64,000 nucleotides of DNA from contig CAVVYW010000006.1 in the NCBI GenBank assembly GCA_963752605.1, forward strand, positions 186,001 through 250,000, read 5' to 3'. This document shows, piece by piece, positions 27,094 to 42,372 of this stretch. Source of the stretch: CAVVYW01 sp963752605 (lineage in GTDB: Bacteria > Actinomycetota > Thermoleophilia > Solirubrobacterales > 70-9). Both the position numbers and the translations under genes were made by a program. How positions within the stretch are numbered: position 1 is the stretch's first letter; each line of letters opens with the position of its first letter. The notes under the pieces are model-generated. The model saw only the letters and a program-made list of their open reading frames with translations. It was not told the origin of the DNA and ran no database searches.

Positions 27094-27621
27094 GTGGCTC
27101 TTTTCGGAAAGGAGGACAAGCCGATCCTGGCCGTCGACATCGACGGCGTGATCAGCCTGTTCGGATTCGAGCGGCCCAACGAGCCACACCGCGCCGACCC
27201 GGCACAGGCCCCCGGGGACTTCCATCTGATCGACGGGATGCTCCACTGCATCTCGATGCCGACCGGCCCCCAGCTCAACCGTCTCGCCCAGAGCTACGAG
27301 CTGGTCTGGGCGAGCGGCTGGGAGGATCGCGCCAACGACTACCTGCCGGGCATCCTGGGCGTACCCACGCTCCCCTACCTGCGCTTCGACGGGCGCGCCG
27401 AGTTCGGCACCGCGCACTGGAAGCTGGACGCCATCCAGGAATACGTGGGCGACCGGCCGCTCGCCTGGGTGGACGACAGCCTCGATCGCAGCTGCTACGA
27501 CTGGGCCGAGCGCCGGCAGGCGCCCACGCTGCTGGTGCCGACGGAGTCGAGCGTCGGTCTCACCGAGTCGCACGTCGGCGCCCTCGAGGCCTGGGTGCGA
27601 GACGGCTACAGGCCGACCTGA
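27094..27621 (+). CDS. HAD-like hydrolase domain protein
   Basis: The GTG at 27094 gives about 175 residues. Near the N-terminus is ILAVDIDGVISLFG, the DxDG nucleophile motif of the HAD superfamily, and later LAWVDDSLD, matching the terminal acidic motif. The middle has ELVWASGWEDRANDYL, as in HAD domains linked to RNA-repair or swiss-army-knife proteins. Substrate is not predictable. It is divergent from rpsL and followed by two more plus-strand genes. Confidence 0.7.
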   Translation: MALFGKEDKPILAVDIDGVISLFGFERPNEPHRADPAQAPGDFHLIDGMLHCISMPTGPQLNRLAQSYELVWASGWEDRANDYLPGILGVPTLPYLRFDGRAEFGTAHWKLDAIQEYVGDRPLAWVDDSLDRSCYDWAERRQAPTLLVPTESSVGLTESHVGALEAWVRDGYRPT

Positions 27622-27652
27622 GGGACGGCAGACGGGGGTAGACTGCCCCCGG

Positions 27653-27943
27653 ATGGAGGGAGCTCTGCCGATCATCTTTCTCGCCGTGGTCCTGAAGATC
27701 CCGGTGTTCTTCGCCATCTGGCTTATCTGGTGGGCCGTCAAGGACGAGCCCTCGCTCGAGGACGCGAGCGGTGGGTCCGGCGACCACACCTTCCGCCGTT
27801 GGCGGCGCTCGCCGACGCGCCCGCGCGGCCCGCGCCGCGATCCACACGGCGGCGCCGCCCGCGTCCTGCCGGAGTGCCCACCGGGTGGCCGCACGAGAAT
27901 CACAGCCACCCCGGCCAAGGTGCGAGCCTCGGCCGAGCGCTAA
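27653..27943 (+). CDS. small membrane-anchored protein of unknown function
   Basis: The ATG at 27653 gives 96 residues. Residues 6-29 form one hydrophobic helix ending IWLIWWAVKDEP, then the protein becomes Arg/Pro-rich (FRRWRRSPTRPRGPRRDPHG). The inside-positive pattern suggests a cytoplasmic basic tail. A GGGGGTAGACTGCCCCC inverted repeat covers the sequence just before the start. No family recognised. Confidence 0.55.
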   Translation: MEGALPIIFLAVVLKIPVFFAIWLIWWAVKDEPSLEDASGGSGDHTFRRWRRSPTRPRGPRRDPHGGAARVLPECPPGGRTRITATPAKVRASAER

Positions 27944-27953
27944 ACCGCAGCCC

Positions 27954-28754
27954 ATGACCCTCGCCCAGCGTCGTCTCACCGCTCTCGCGGCCCTGATCGC
28001 CGTCGCGATCGTCGCCGTCATCGGCTTGGTCGATCGGGGCGATGGCGCTCCGGCCAGGCCGGCCATCGCCACCAACCCCGAGGACCTCGCCGCGCAGATC
28101 ACGGCCAATGACACCGCGCTGCGCCAGGCGATCGACACGTGGCGCGCGGCCGGCGATCCGCCGACTGCCGACGCGCCCCCGGAGGTGATGGGGCCGGCGC
28201 TCTTCGTCCAGGACGTCTCGCGCTTCCTCGCCGCCCATTCCAACCTCACGAAGCCCACGCTCAGACTTCTGCCGGGCGCCCTCGCGAGCCAGATCAAGCA
28301 GTTCACCGCCGTGGCGCGCAAGCTCCGCAAGCTCGGCGGCGCCAAGAAGAAGCTGAAGACCGGCGCGCCGCCCCCGCCCTCGGAGCTGTTCAGCCACTAC
28401 GACGAGGCCAAGCAAAGCCAGAACATCGACCGCCACTACCTGGCGGCGATCCACCTGGTGGAGACGAAGTTCGGCCGGGTGAAGAGCAACAGCACGGCGG
28501 GCGCCCAAGGACCGATGCAGTTCATCCCCTCCACCTGGAAGATCTACGGCCGGGGCGGCGACATCCAGGATCCCCACGACGCGATCCTCGCCGCGGCGAG
28601 GCTCCTTCGCGCCAACGGCGCCCCGGGCAACTACGCCCACGCGCTGTACGCCTACAACCCCTCGAAGCTCTACGTCTTCTCGGTGAGTACCTACGCGAAG
28701 GTGATCGCGACCGACCCCTACGCGATCTACTTCCTCTACTGCTGGGGCCCCTAA
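27954..28754 (+). CDS. secreted lytic transglycosylase (SLT domain)
   Basis: Lytic transglycosylases cleave peptidoglycan. The ATG at 27954, ten bases after the previous stop, gives 266 residues: a signal anchor (RLTALAALIAVAIVAVIGLV), a helical linker, then an SLT domain. The catalytic Glu lies in LAAIHLVETKFGRVKSNSTA, and AGAQGPMQFIPSTWKIYG and YNPSKLYVFSVSTYA are typical of the fold. It probably acts in the cell envelope. It converges on rpoC with 37 bases between the stops. Confidence 0.88.
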   Translation: MTLAQRRLTALAALIAVAIVAVIGLVDRGDGAPARPAIATNPEDLAAQITANDTALRQAIDTWRAAGDPPTADAPPEVMGPALFVQDVSRFLAAHSNLTKPTLRLLPGALASQIKQFTAVARKLRKLGGAKKKLKTGAPPPPSELFSHYDEAKQSQNIDRHYLAAIHLVETKFGRVKSNSTAGAQGPMQFIPSTWKIYGRGGDIQDPHDAILAAARLLRANGAPGNYAHALYAYNPSKLYVFSVSTYAKVIATDPYAIYFLYCWGP

Positions 28755-28791
28755 GCGTTCACAGCCCTGCGGACGCGCGCCCAGCGGCTGG

Positions 28792-32997
<4,206 letters not shown>

Positions 32998-33004
32998 TCT
33001 TCTC

Positions 33005-36541
<3,537 letters not shown>

Positions 36542-36622
36542 CTGGGCGACTCCTCAAATATCGGAAGGACTGTGGTCCCGCGCAGAATTGCGGCAGCTGG
36601 GCTCACCGGCGCGCGACCGTGC

Positions 36623-36652
36623 AGATTAACACAGAGGGTAGCGTCCGTTCAA
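36623..36652 (-). promoter_or_regulatory. predicted rpoB promoter
   Basis: In the 170-base gap between rplL and rpoB the minus strand has TTGAAC (36652-36647) and TAATCT (36628-36623) separated by 18 bases, a good match to the vegetative sigma consensus. It would give rpoBC its own promoter besides readthrough from rplJL, with a leader of about 75 bases. No intrinsic terminator is evident after rplL. Confidence 0.55.
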
Positions 36653-36711
36653 GGGCGGCTGACACGCCCGGTGCGGGCACGTTGGAACAGCCCTAAACAG
36701 CGGCAGACAGA

Positions 36712-37104
36712 TTACTTCAATTCGGCCGTTCCGCCGGCCTCTTCGATCTCGGACTTGAGCTTGTCGGCTTCCTCCCGCTCGATGCCCTCCTTGACCGGCT
36801 TAGGGGCCTCGTCGACCAGCGCCTTGGCCTCCTTCAGGCCGAGACCGGTGGCCGCGCGGACCGCCTTGATCACGCCGATCTTCTTGTCGCCGGCGCCGGT
36901 CAGCACGACATCGACCGTGCTCGACTCCTCCTCGCCGGCTCCGTCACCGGCGGGACCGCCGGCAGCGGGTGCCGCGGCGGCGACCGCGGTCGCGGAGACG
37001 CCGAATTCCTCCTCGAGCGCCTTGATGCGCTCGGAGAGCTCGAGCACCGAGATGCCCTTCAGCTCCTCGATCCAATCCTCTGTGCTCACCTTGGTGGCGG
37101 CCAT
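36712..37104 (-). CDS. rplL: 50S ribosomal protein bL12
   Basis: bL12 forms the flexible stalk that recruits GTPase factors. The 130-residue protein has the N-terminal dimerisation helices (WIEELKGISVLELSERIKAL), an Ala/Gly hinge and the C-terminal domain with KKIGVIKAVRAATGLGLKEA and ALVDEAPKPVKEG. Normal length. It starts one base from the rplJ stop. Confidence 0.97.
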   Translation of the reverse strand: MAATKVSTEDWIEELKGISVLELSERIKALEEEFGVSATAVAAAAPAAGGPAGDGAGEEESSTVDVVLTGAGDKKIGVIKAVRAATGLGLKEAKALVDEAPKPVKEGIEREEADKLKSEIEEAGGTAELK

Positions 37105-37878
37105 CTACTCGTCTTCCTCCTTGTTCTCGTTGGAATCCTCTGAAGTCTCAGCGGCGCCCTCGTCGCCGCCGTCCTGGGCCTCTTCGGCGGCCTCGCCCAT
37201 CTCGGCGTCGCCCTCCGTGGTCTCCTCGGCCTCTGCCCCCTCGCCGGCCTCCTCGCCCGCGGGCGCCTCCTCCTCGGAGGGTGCCTCCTCGGGAGACTGC
37301 TGGGGGTCGGGATCGGGGTCGGCTTCACCAGAAGGCGCGTCCTCGGCGGGGGCTTCTCCCGAGACCAGGCCCTGGTCGGCCATCTGCTGAAGCTGGCTGG
37401 CGAGCCCCTGCACCATCGAGCCGAGGCCGCGGACCAGTCCGGTCAGGGGGCTGGCGACGATGCCGGCGAGCTGCGCGTTCATCTGGTCGCGTCCCGGCAG
37501 CTTCGCGATCTGCTTGAAGGTGTCGGCGTCGAGGTCCTCGCCCTCCATCACGCCGCCCTTGTACTCGAGCACCTCCCACTCGCTGCCGAGCTTGAAGATC
37601 GTCTTGGCGGCGAGCGCCGGATCGCCCTTGACCAGGGCGAGCGCGGTCGGCCCCTCGAGGTGCTCCTTGATGCTCTCGGTGCCGGCCTTGTCGGCGGCGA
37701 GCAGGGTGAGGCGGTTCTTGACGACCCGGAAGCGGGTGTCCGCGTCGCGGAGATCGGCGCGCAGCTCGGCGGCCTGGGGGACACTGATCCCGCGGTAGTC
37801 GACCGCGAAGATCGCCTCGGAGTCGGAGAGCTCCTTGGAGAGCTCCTCCACGACGGCGGCTTTTTGCTCCTTGTTCAT
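37105..37878 (-). CDS. rplJ: 50S ribosomal protein uL10 with an 85-residue acidic C-terminal extension
   Basis: uL10 anchors bL12 to the ribosome and represses its own operon through the leader. The core of about 170 residues has VDYRGISVPQAAELRADLRD and the stalk-binding helix near GLVRGLGSMVQGLASQLQQM. It is followed by about 85 residues of Glu/Ala/Pro/Asp, starting EAPAEDAPSGEADPDPD. DNA in this part (37322-37346) resembles the acidic module in rplC. Total 257 residues, against 165-180 usually. Confidence 0.96.
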   Translation of the reverse strand: MNKEQKAAVVEELSKELSDSEAIFAVDYRGISVPQAAELRADLRDADTRFRVVKNRLTLLAADKAGTESIKEHLEGPTALALVKGDPALAAKTIFKLGSEWEVLEYKGGVMEGEDLDADTFKQIAKLPGRDQMNAQLAGIVASPLTGLVRGLGSMVQGLASQLQQMADQGLVSGEAPAEDAPSGEADPDPDPQQSPEEAPSEEEAPAGEEAGEGAEAEETTEGDAEMGEAAEEAQDGGDEGAAETSEDSNENKEEDE

Positions 37879-37962
37879 CTCAGATACCTGCGCCGGTCTT
37901 CTGGGCCTTTGTGATGCGGCCCCGCCGGCGGTCTCGGGCGGTAAGGCGAATCGGCAGTGTAG
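37879..37962 (-). ncRNA. L10 (rplJ) autoregulatory leader
   Basis: The 84 bases between rplA and rplJ contain CCCGAGACCGCCGG and, near the gene, CCCAGAAGACCGGCGCAGG, segments typical of the ribosomal protein L10 leader of actinobacteria. In this RNA family the L10(L12)4 complex binds the leader and represses rplJL. The call rests on pattern memory and position; the leader is compact. Confidence 0.6.
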
Positions 37963-38754
37963 CTAGGCCGTCGCCTCCTCGGGCTCGGGCGCGGCTTCCG
38001 GGGTCTCCTCCCCCGCACCGTCGCCGTCGCCGCCGAAGGTGCCCGCGCCGACCATGATCTCGCCGCGGCGGGTCCTGGACGAGTCCACCCGGATGCCGGG
38101 GCCCATGGTGTTGGAGAGGGTGATCGAGAGGATGTAGCGGCCCTTGGCGGCGGCGGGCTTGGCGCGGATGATCTCCTCGATCACCGCGGCGTAGTTCTCC
38201 AGCAGGGCCTCCTCCTCGAAGCTCGACTTGCCGATCGCCAGGTGCACGATCGCGTAGCGGTCGGTGCGGTACTCGATCTTCCCGGCCTTGGCCTCCCCGA
38301 CCGCCTTGGCGACGTCGTCGGTGACGGTGCCGACCTTCGGGTTCGGCATCTTGCCCTGCGGCCCGAGCACCCGGCCGAGCTTGCCGACCTTCTGCATCAT
38401 CGAGGGCGTCGCTACGGCGACGTCGAAGTCCGTCCAGCCCTCCTCCACCTTCGCGATCAGGTCGTCTGCCCCGACCTCGGCGGCGCCGGCGTCGGTGGCC
38501 TGCTTCGCCTGGTCCCCCTCCGCGAAGACCACAACCGAGAGGTCCTTGCCGAGACCCTTCGGGAGGGCGAGGGTGCCGCGCAGCTGCTCCTCCGCGTGGC
38601 GGACGTTCACCCCGAGGCGGATCTTCAGCTCGACCGTCTCATCGAACTTGGTCCCCGCGGTCTCCTTGACCAGGTGGACCGCCTCGGCCGGGGAGTAGGT
38701 CTCCGTGCGGTCGATCTTCCCGTAGGCGTTCCGGTAGCGCTTGCCCCTCGCCAT
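37963..38754 (-). CDS. rplA: 50S ribosomal protein uL1
   Basis: uL1 forms the mobile L1 stalk. The ATG at 38754 (GTG one codon earlier possible) gives MARGKRYRNAYGKIDRTETY. Conserved segments are GRVLGPQGKMPNPKVGTVTD and the C-terminal STMGPGIRVD-like SNTMGPGIRVDSSRTR. A short acidic tail of about 30 residues ends the 263-residue protein. Confidence 0.97.
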   Translation of the reverse strand: MARGKRYRNAYGKIDRTETYSPAEAVHLVKETAGTKFDETVELKIRLGVNVRHAEEQLRGTLALPKGLGKDLSVVVFAEGDQAKQATDAGAAEVGADDLIAKVEEGWTDFDVAVATPSMMQKVGKLGRVLGPQGKMPNPKVGTVTDDVAKAVGEAKAGKIEYRTDRYAIVHLAIGKSSFEEEALLENYAAVIEEIIRAKPAAAKGRYILSITLSNTMGPGIRVDSSRTRRGEIMVGAGTFGGDGDGAGEETPEAAPEPEEATA

Positions 38755-38788
38755 CACACCTGCCCTCGCATTTCGCTTCGCTTCATGC

Positions 38789-39217
38789 TCAGATGCCCTC
38801 CACGGTGACGCCCATCGAGCGCGCAGTGCCGGCGATGATCTTGGTGGCGGCGTCCAGGTCGTTGGCGTTCAGGTCCGGCATCTTCCGCTCGGCGATCTGG
38901 CGAGCCTGGTCGACGGTGATCGAGCCGACCTTGTCGGCATGAGGCTCTCCTGATCCCTTGTCGATCCCCGCGGCTTCCTTGATGAGTACTGCCGCGGGCG
39001 GGGTCTTGGTGATGAACTCGAACGAGCGGTCCTCGAAGACCGTGATCTCGACCGGGATGATCGTGCCGGCGTCCTGCTGGGTCTGCGCGTTGAACGCCTT
39101 GCAGAACTCCATGATGTTGACGCCGTGCTGGCCCAGGGCGGGGCCGACCGGGGGCGCCGGATTGGCGGCGCCGGCCGGGATCTGGAGCTTGATCTGGGTG
39201 AGGACCTTCTTCGCCAT
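38789..39217 (-). CDS. rplK: 50S ribosomal protein uL11
   Basis: uL11 binds the GTPase-associated centre rRNA. The 142-residue protein has QIKLQIPAGAANPAPPVGPA, GQHGVNIMEFCKAFNA and TPPAAVLIKEAAGIDKGSGE. Normal length. It lies between nusG and rplA as usual. Confidence 0.98.
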   Translation of the reverse strand: MAKKVLTQIKLQIPAGAANPAPPVGPALGQHGVNIMEFCKAFNAQTQQDAGTIIPVEITVFEDRSFEFITKTPPAAVLIKEAAGIDKGSGEPHADKVGSITVDQARQIAERKMPDLNANDLDAATKIIAGTARSMGVTVEGI

Positions 39218-39226
39218 GCGACGAGC

Positions 39227-39748
39227 CTAAATCTTCTTCACCTGGTCGTAGTTGACCTCGACCGGAGTCTCGCGGCCGAAGATCGAAACGAGCACCTTGA
39301 GCTTTGCCGCGTCCTCGTTGATCTCGGCGATTTCCCCTGAGAAGTCGGCCAGCGGGCCCGAGATCACCTTCACCGACTCTCCGATCGAGAACTGGGCGCG
39401 CGTCCGTGGCCGCTCCGCCGTCTCGCGGTGCAGCAGGCGGTCCACCTCGACCTTGGAGAGCGGGATCGGCTTGTTGCGGGAGCCGACGAAGCCGGTGACG
39501 CCCGGCGTGTTCTTGACGAGGCCCCAGGAGTCGTCGGTCATCTCCATGTTGACCAGGACGTAGCCGGGCATGGTCCGCTTCTCGGTCGAGACCTTCTGGC
39601 CATCCTTCATCTCCGAGATCTGCTCGGTGGGAACGACGACCTGGCGCACGAAGCGCTCCTGCCCCATCGTGTGGACTCGGTGCTCGAGGTTCTGCTTGAC
39701 CTTGTTCTCGTGCCCCGAGTAGGTGTTGATCACGTACCAGCGAAACAT
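39227..39748 (-). CDS. nusG: transcription termination/antitermination factor NusG
   Basis: NusG links RNA polymerase to Rho or the ribosome. The 173-residue protein has the NGN domain (RWYVINTYSGHENKVKQNLE, then KRTMPGYVLVNMEMTDDSW and TPGVTGFVGSRNKPIPL) and the KOW domain (GESVKVISGPLADFSGEIAE). Unlike many actinobacterial NusG proteins it lacks a long acidic N-terminal extension. Confidence 0.97.
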   Translation of the reverse strand: MFRWYVINTYSGHENKVKQNLEHRVHTMGQERFVRQVVVPTEQISEMKDGQKVSTEKRTMPGYVLVNMEMTDDSWGLVKNTPGVTGFVGSRNKPIPLSKVEVDRLLHRETAERPRTRAQFSIGESVKVISGPLADFSGEIAEINEDAAKLKVLVSIFGRETPVEVNYDQVKKI

Positions 39749-39765
39749 TCAGCTCCTCCCTGCGG

Positions 39766-40422
39766 CTAGATGATCCGCTGGATCAGCCAGTTGAAGGCGG
39801 CGTCAAGAGCGCCCAAATAGGCCGCCATGACGGCGACGAAGATGATGGTGACTGCGGAGGCCTGGACCAGGGTGTCGCGGTCCGGCCACTGCACCCGCTT
39901 GAGCTCGGCCCAGCAGGAGACGAGGAAGCCGATGACGGGGCCGCGCCGCTTCTCGGCCTTCTCCGCATCTGCTTTCCGCTGCTCGCGGGCCCGGGCCTGG
40001 CGGCGCTCCTCCTTCTCGCGCTGCCGGCGCGCCCGGCGGCTCTCCTTGGGCTCCGCCTTCGCATCCGCCCCATCCGGGAGACCCACGTCCGCCTTGGACG
40101 GTGCGGGGGCCTCGGGGGTCTCGGTCTCGGGCTGGACCCGTGGGGGGACGACCCCCGGCACCGGTGAGCCGGATCCGTCGGGGGCCTCCTCGGCGGGCTC
40201 GACCTTCTCGCCGTAGTCCTCGGTCCGGGCGCCGGTCTCCATCACCGCCTCGAACTCGGCCTCGTCGCCGGACTGCGGGACCTGGGTGTCGTGCTGGGAA
40301 CGTGATTCCGCGTCCCGGTCGGCGGCCGCCTGCTGAGCCTCCTCGGAAGAGAGCCCCTGGCGCTCGAGCTGGGCCTGGCGCTTGCGACGCTCAGCCTTTC
40401 GCTGGGCGCGGGTCTTGGCCAT
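39766..40422 (-). CDS. secE: SecE translocase subunit with a 150-residue charged N-terminal extension
   Basis: SecE clamps SecY. The functional part is the last 70 residues: an amphipathic segment (SCWAELKRVQWPDRDTLVQA) and one membrane helix (TIIFVAVMAAYLGALDAAFN). Before it come about 150 residues: a basic start (TRAQRKAERRKRQAQLERQG), an acidic/Pro middle and an Arg-rich stretch. Most bacterial SecE proteins with one helix are 60-90 residues. The ATG overlaps the rpmG stop, so the long form is likely real. Confidence 0.93.
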   Translation of the reverse strand: MAKTRAQRKAERRKRQAQLERQGLSSEEAQQAAADRDAESRSQHDTQVPQSGDEAEFEAVMETGARTEDYGEKVEPAEEAPDGSGSPVPGVVPPRVQPETETPEAPAPSKADVGLPDGADAKAEPKESRRARRQREKEERRQARAREQRKADAEKAEKRRGPVIGFLVSCWAELKRVQWPDRDTLVQASAVTIIFVAVMAAYLGALDAAFNWLIQRII

Positions 40423-40583
40423 CAGCGCGTCTCCTTATGCGGGGTGTGGCGGCCGCACCAGCGGCAGAACTTGCGCAGCTCGATCCGGTCCGGCGAGTTC
40501 CGCCGAGACTTGTTCGACTGGTAGTTGCGCCGTTTGCACTCCTCGCAAGCGAGGGTGACGGCGATTCGGACGTCTGAGGCCAT
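40422..40583 (-). CDS. rpmG: 50S ribosomal protein bL33, zinc-ribbon form
   Basis: A 53-residue protein from ATG 40583: MASDVRIAVTLACEECKRRN, then YQSNKSRRNSPDRIELRKFC and RWCGRHTPHKETR. Two CxxC pairs mark the zinc-binding bL33 form. Its stop overlaps the secE start by one base (TGATG). It is the first gene of the rpmG-secE-nusG-rplK-rplA run. Confidence 0.95.
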   Translation of the reverse strand: MASDVRIAVTLACEECKRRNYQSNKSRRNSPDRIELRKFCRWCGRHTPHKETR

Positions 40584-40802
40584 TTCTCCTCTGCTTCTTG
40601 CGTTGCCGCGCGGCCTCGATCGAAGGCCACAGAAAAAACCCCCGGCCCGAGGCGCGAGGTGTGCGAAGAATAGCGGCGTGACGCGGGCGGCGCGGACGCT
40701 CGGGGCGCAACTCCAGGGGTTCGAGCGCTATAGCGGCTGGTGGAGAGTCACGCAGCCACAAGGGCAACCTTTTTGCCGGCTCCGGCGCTTTTAGAGACGA
40801 CT

Positions 40803-41154
40803 GTGGAGCGCCCAGCCTTAGCTGGCCCCATACCTCGCTCTTCCCGGTTCGAGACCGGCGTCGCCGGGCCAAGAGCTGCACGGGACCACAGGGACGACAT
40901 CCTCACCGGGCGCTGGCCGATCGCGGTGTGCATCGGTGTGGCCCTGATCGGCCCCACGCTCGCCATCGCGGCCGGCAAGTGGTGGGGCCGTCGCCCTGGC
41001 GGTGATGGCCACCGGAGTCCTGGCCCTCGCCCTGCTCGTGTCGGTTGCGGTTCGCCGGAGCGAGGCCTGGCTGCAGGCGCGAGTCCGTGAGGAAAGGCTC
41101 GAGGCGGCCCGGCGCCGGCCGCCCACCGTGGTGCCTCAGGGCCACGGCAAGTAG
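40803..41154 (+). pseudogene. small two-helix membrane protein with a frame break at a GGGG run
   Basis: One frame encodes a hydrophobic helix RWPIAVCIGVALIGPTLAIA followed by AGKWW. Just after a GGGG run at 40984-40987 the next frame encodes a second helix (AVALAVMATGVLALALLVSV) and a basic tail ending VVPQGHGK at 41154. Removing one G joins them into a sensible two-helix protein. The start is uncertain (GTG 40803 is in frame). The rest of the 40584-41262 interval shows no convincing gene or tRNA. Confidence 0.4.
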
Positions 41155-41262
41155 CTCCCGCCTCCAACAAACGTCCACCCACCGGCACCTGCTTGACGAA
41201 CACCGGTCCACCCCTGAGGGGGGTCCCGGTATTACCTGCGCCGCTCGTCCGATGCGTCCCAC

Positions 41263-42312
41263 GTGGGACGAGAAGCGCGCACACTCCTGCGCCGCCTGCT
41301 CAGGCGAGCCGCATTGCCGCTCACGCTCGGGCTCCTGGCCGCTCCGGCCGGCGCGATGGCGCATACGCCGCCGCTCCCGCAGGATGCAGCCGCGGAGTCG
41401 AGGGAGGCGTCGGCGACGCCGCGAAGCACCACGTCGACGACCCTCAGCCTGCCCGACGGCAGCATCGTCCAGGTGCAGCTCGACTCCGCCCACGCCGACT
41501 CGGGGATCCTCGAGCGGCTGAGGGCAGCGCTCGGCACCCTGGAGCACGGGGCCGAGATGAACAGGCTCACGGTCACGCTCGTTGACCTGAATGGTCTGCA
41601 GCAGTCCTGCGGCGGCGCGAGCTCCTGCTACTACCCGTCGCAGGAGCGGATGGTCGTCCCGGTGGACCCGGACTCCATCAACATGCCGATGCCGTTCGAG
41701 ATGACGGTGGCCCACGAGTACGGGCACCACATCGAGCGCAACCGCAACTTCGCCGACTGGTACGCCACCCACTACGGCGGCCGGAACTGGGCCACCCAGG
41801 AGCGGGTCTGCGAAGGCACGCGCGCCGGAACGATGGCCCCTGGGGACCAGGGGGCGCGCTACTGGCAGAATCCCGGCGAAGCGTTCGCCCAGGCCTATGC
41901 CTTCATGGAGTACCCCACCATGGTTCCGTGGTGGTGGACGATCGCGAGCCCGACCCAGGCGTCCTACGACGCGATCCGCCGTGACATCGCCGACACCCAG
42001 GGCGTGTCCACCGACAGGTGGGCCAGCAGGCTCACCCCCCGCGCGCGGCGCGCGTCCACCACGATCGACACGCCGCTCGACGGCTCCCTCGGGGTCCGGC
42101 TCAAGCAGCCGCCCGGCAGCCGCTTCAAGCTCTCGCTGGTCGCCTCGGACGGAACGGTCCTGCAAAGGGCCCGGCATTACCGCGCCCGCTCAAAGAAAGG
42201 ACAGGCGACGGCAATCCTCAGCTACTCGGTCTGCGGCACCCGCTCGGTGCAGCTCAAGGTCAAGCGCCAGTCCGGCAAGGGCAAGTTCACCGCCAAGATC
42301 GAGCGGCCGTAG
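41263..42312 (+). CDS. secreted zinc metallopeptidase-like protein
   Basis: From GTG 41263 the 349-residue product has a basic start and a signal-peptide-like helix (LPLTLGLLAAPAGAMA). The central domain has MTVAHEYGHHIERN, the HExxH zinc motif, and later NPGEAFAQAYAFMEY, whose Glu is placed like the third ligand of gluzincin peptidases. CGGASSC could form a disulfide. The C-terminal 100 residues look like a beta-rich accessory domain. Substrate unknown; it acts outside the cell. Confidence 0.78.
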   Translation: MGREARTLLRRLLRRAALPLTLGLLAAPAGAMAHTPPLPQDAAAESREASATPRSTTSTTLSLPDGSIVQVQLDSAHADSGILERLRAALGTLEHGAEMNRLTVTLVDLNGLQQSCGGASSCYYPSQERMVVPVDPDSINMPMPFEMTVAHEYGHHIERNRNFADWYATHYGGRNWATQERVCEGTRAGTMAPGDQGARYWQNPGEAFAQAYAFMEYPTMVPWWWTIASPTQASYDAIRRDIADTQGVSTDRWASRLTPRARRASTTIDTPLDGSLGVRLKQPPGSRFKLSLVASDGTVLQRARHYRARSKKGQATAILSYSVCGTRSVQLKVKRQSGKGKFTAKIERP

Positions 42313-42321
42313 GCGCGCGGC

Positions 42322-42351
42322 GTCCCAGCCCGGGCGAACCCGGGCTGGGAC
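42322..42351. terminator. perfect 13-bp hairpin between convergent genes
   Basis: GTCCCAGCCCGGG pairs perfectly with CCCGGGCTGGGAC around a CGAA tetraloop. It lies between the metallopeptidase stop (42312) and the collagen-gene stop (42373). Being symmetric it can serve both convergent transcripts. There is no strong T tract on either side, so it may act with Rho or simply protect 3' ends. Confidence 0.6.
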
Positions 42352-42372
42352 CCTCCGCTTAGGACCCTTCGC

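Noticed and set aside
40730..40880. Possible tRNA, because of a TTCGAGA stretch flanked by CCGG/CCGG
   Set aside because: No acceptor stem, D arm or anticodon arm can be built around it on either strand.
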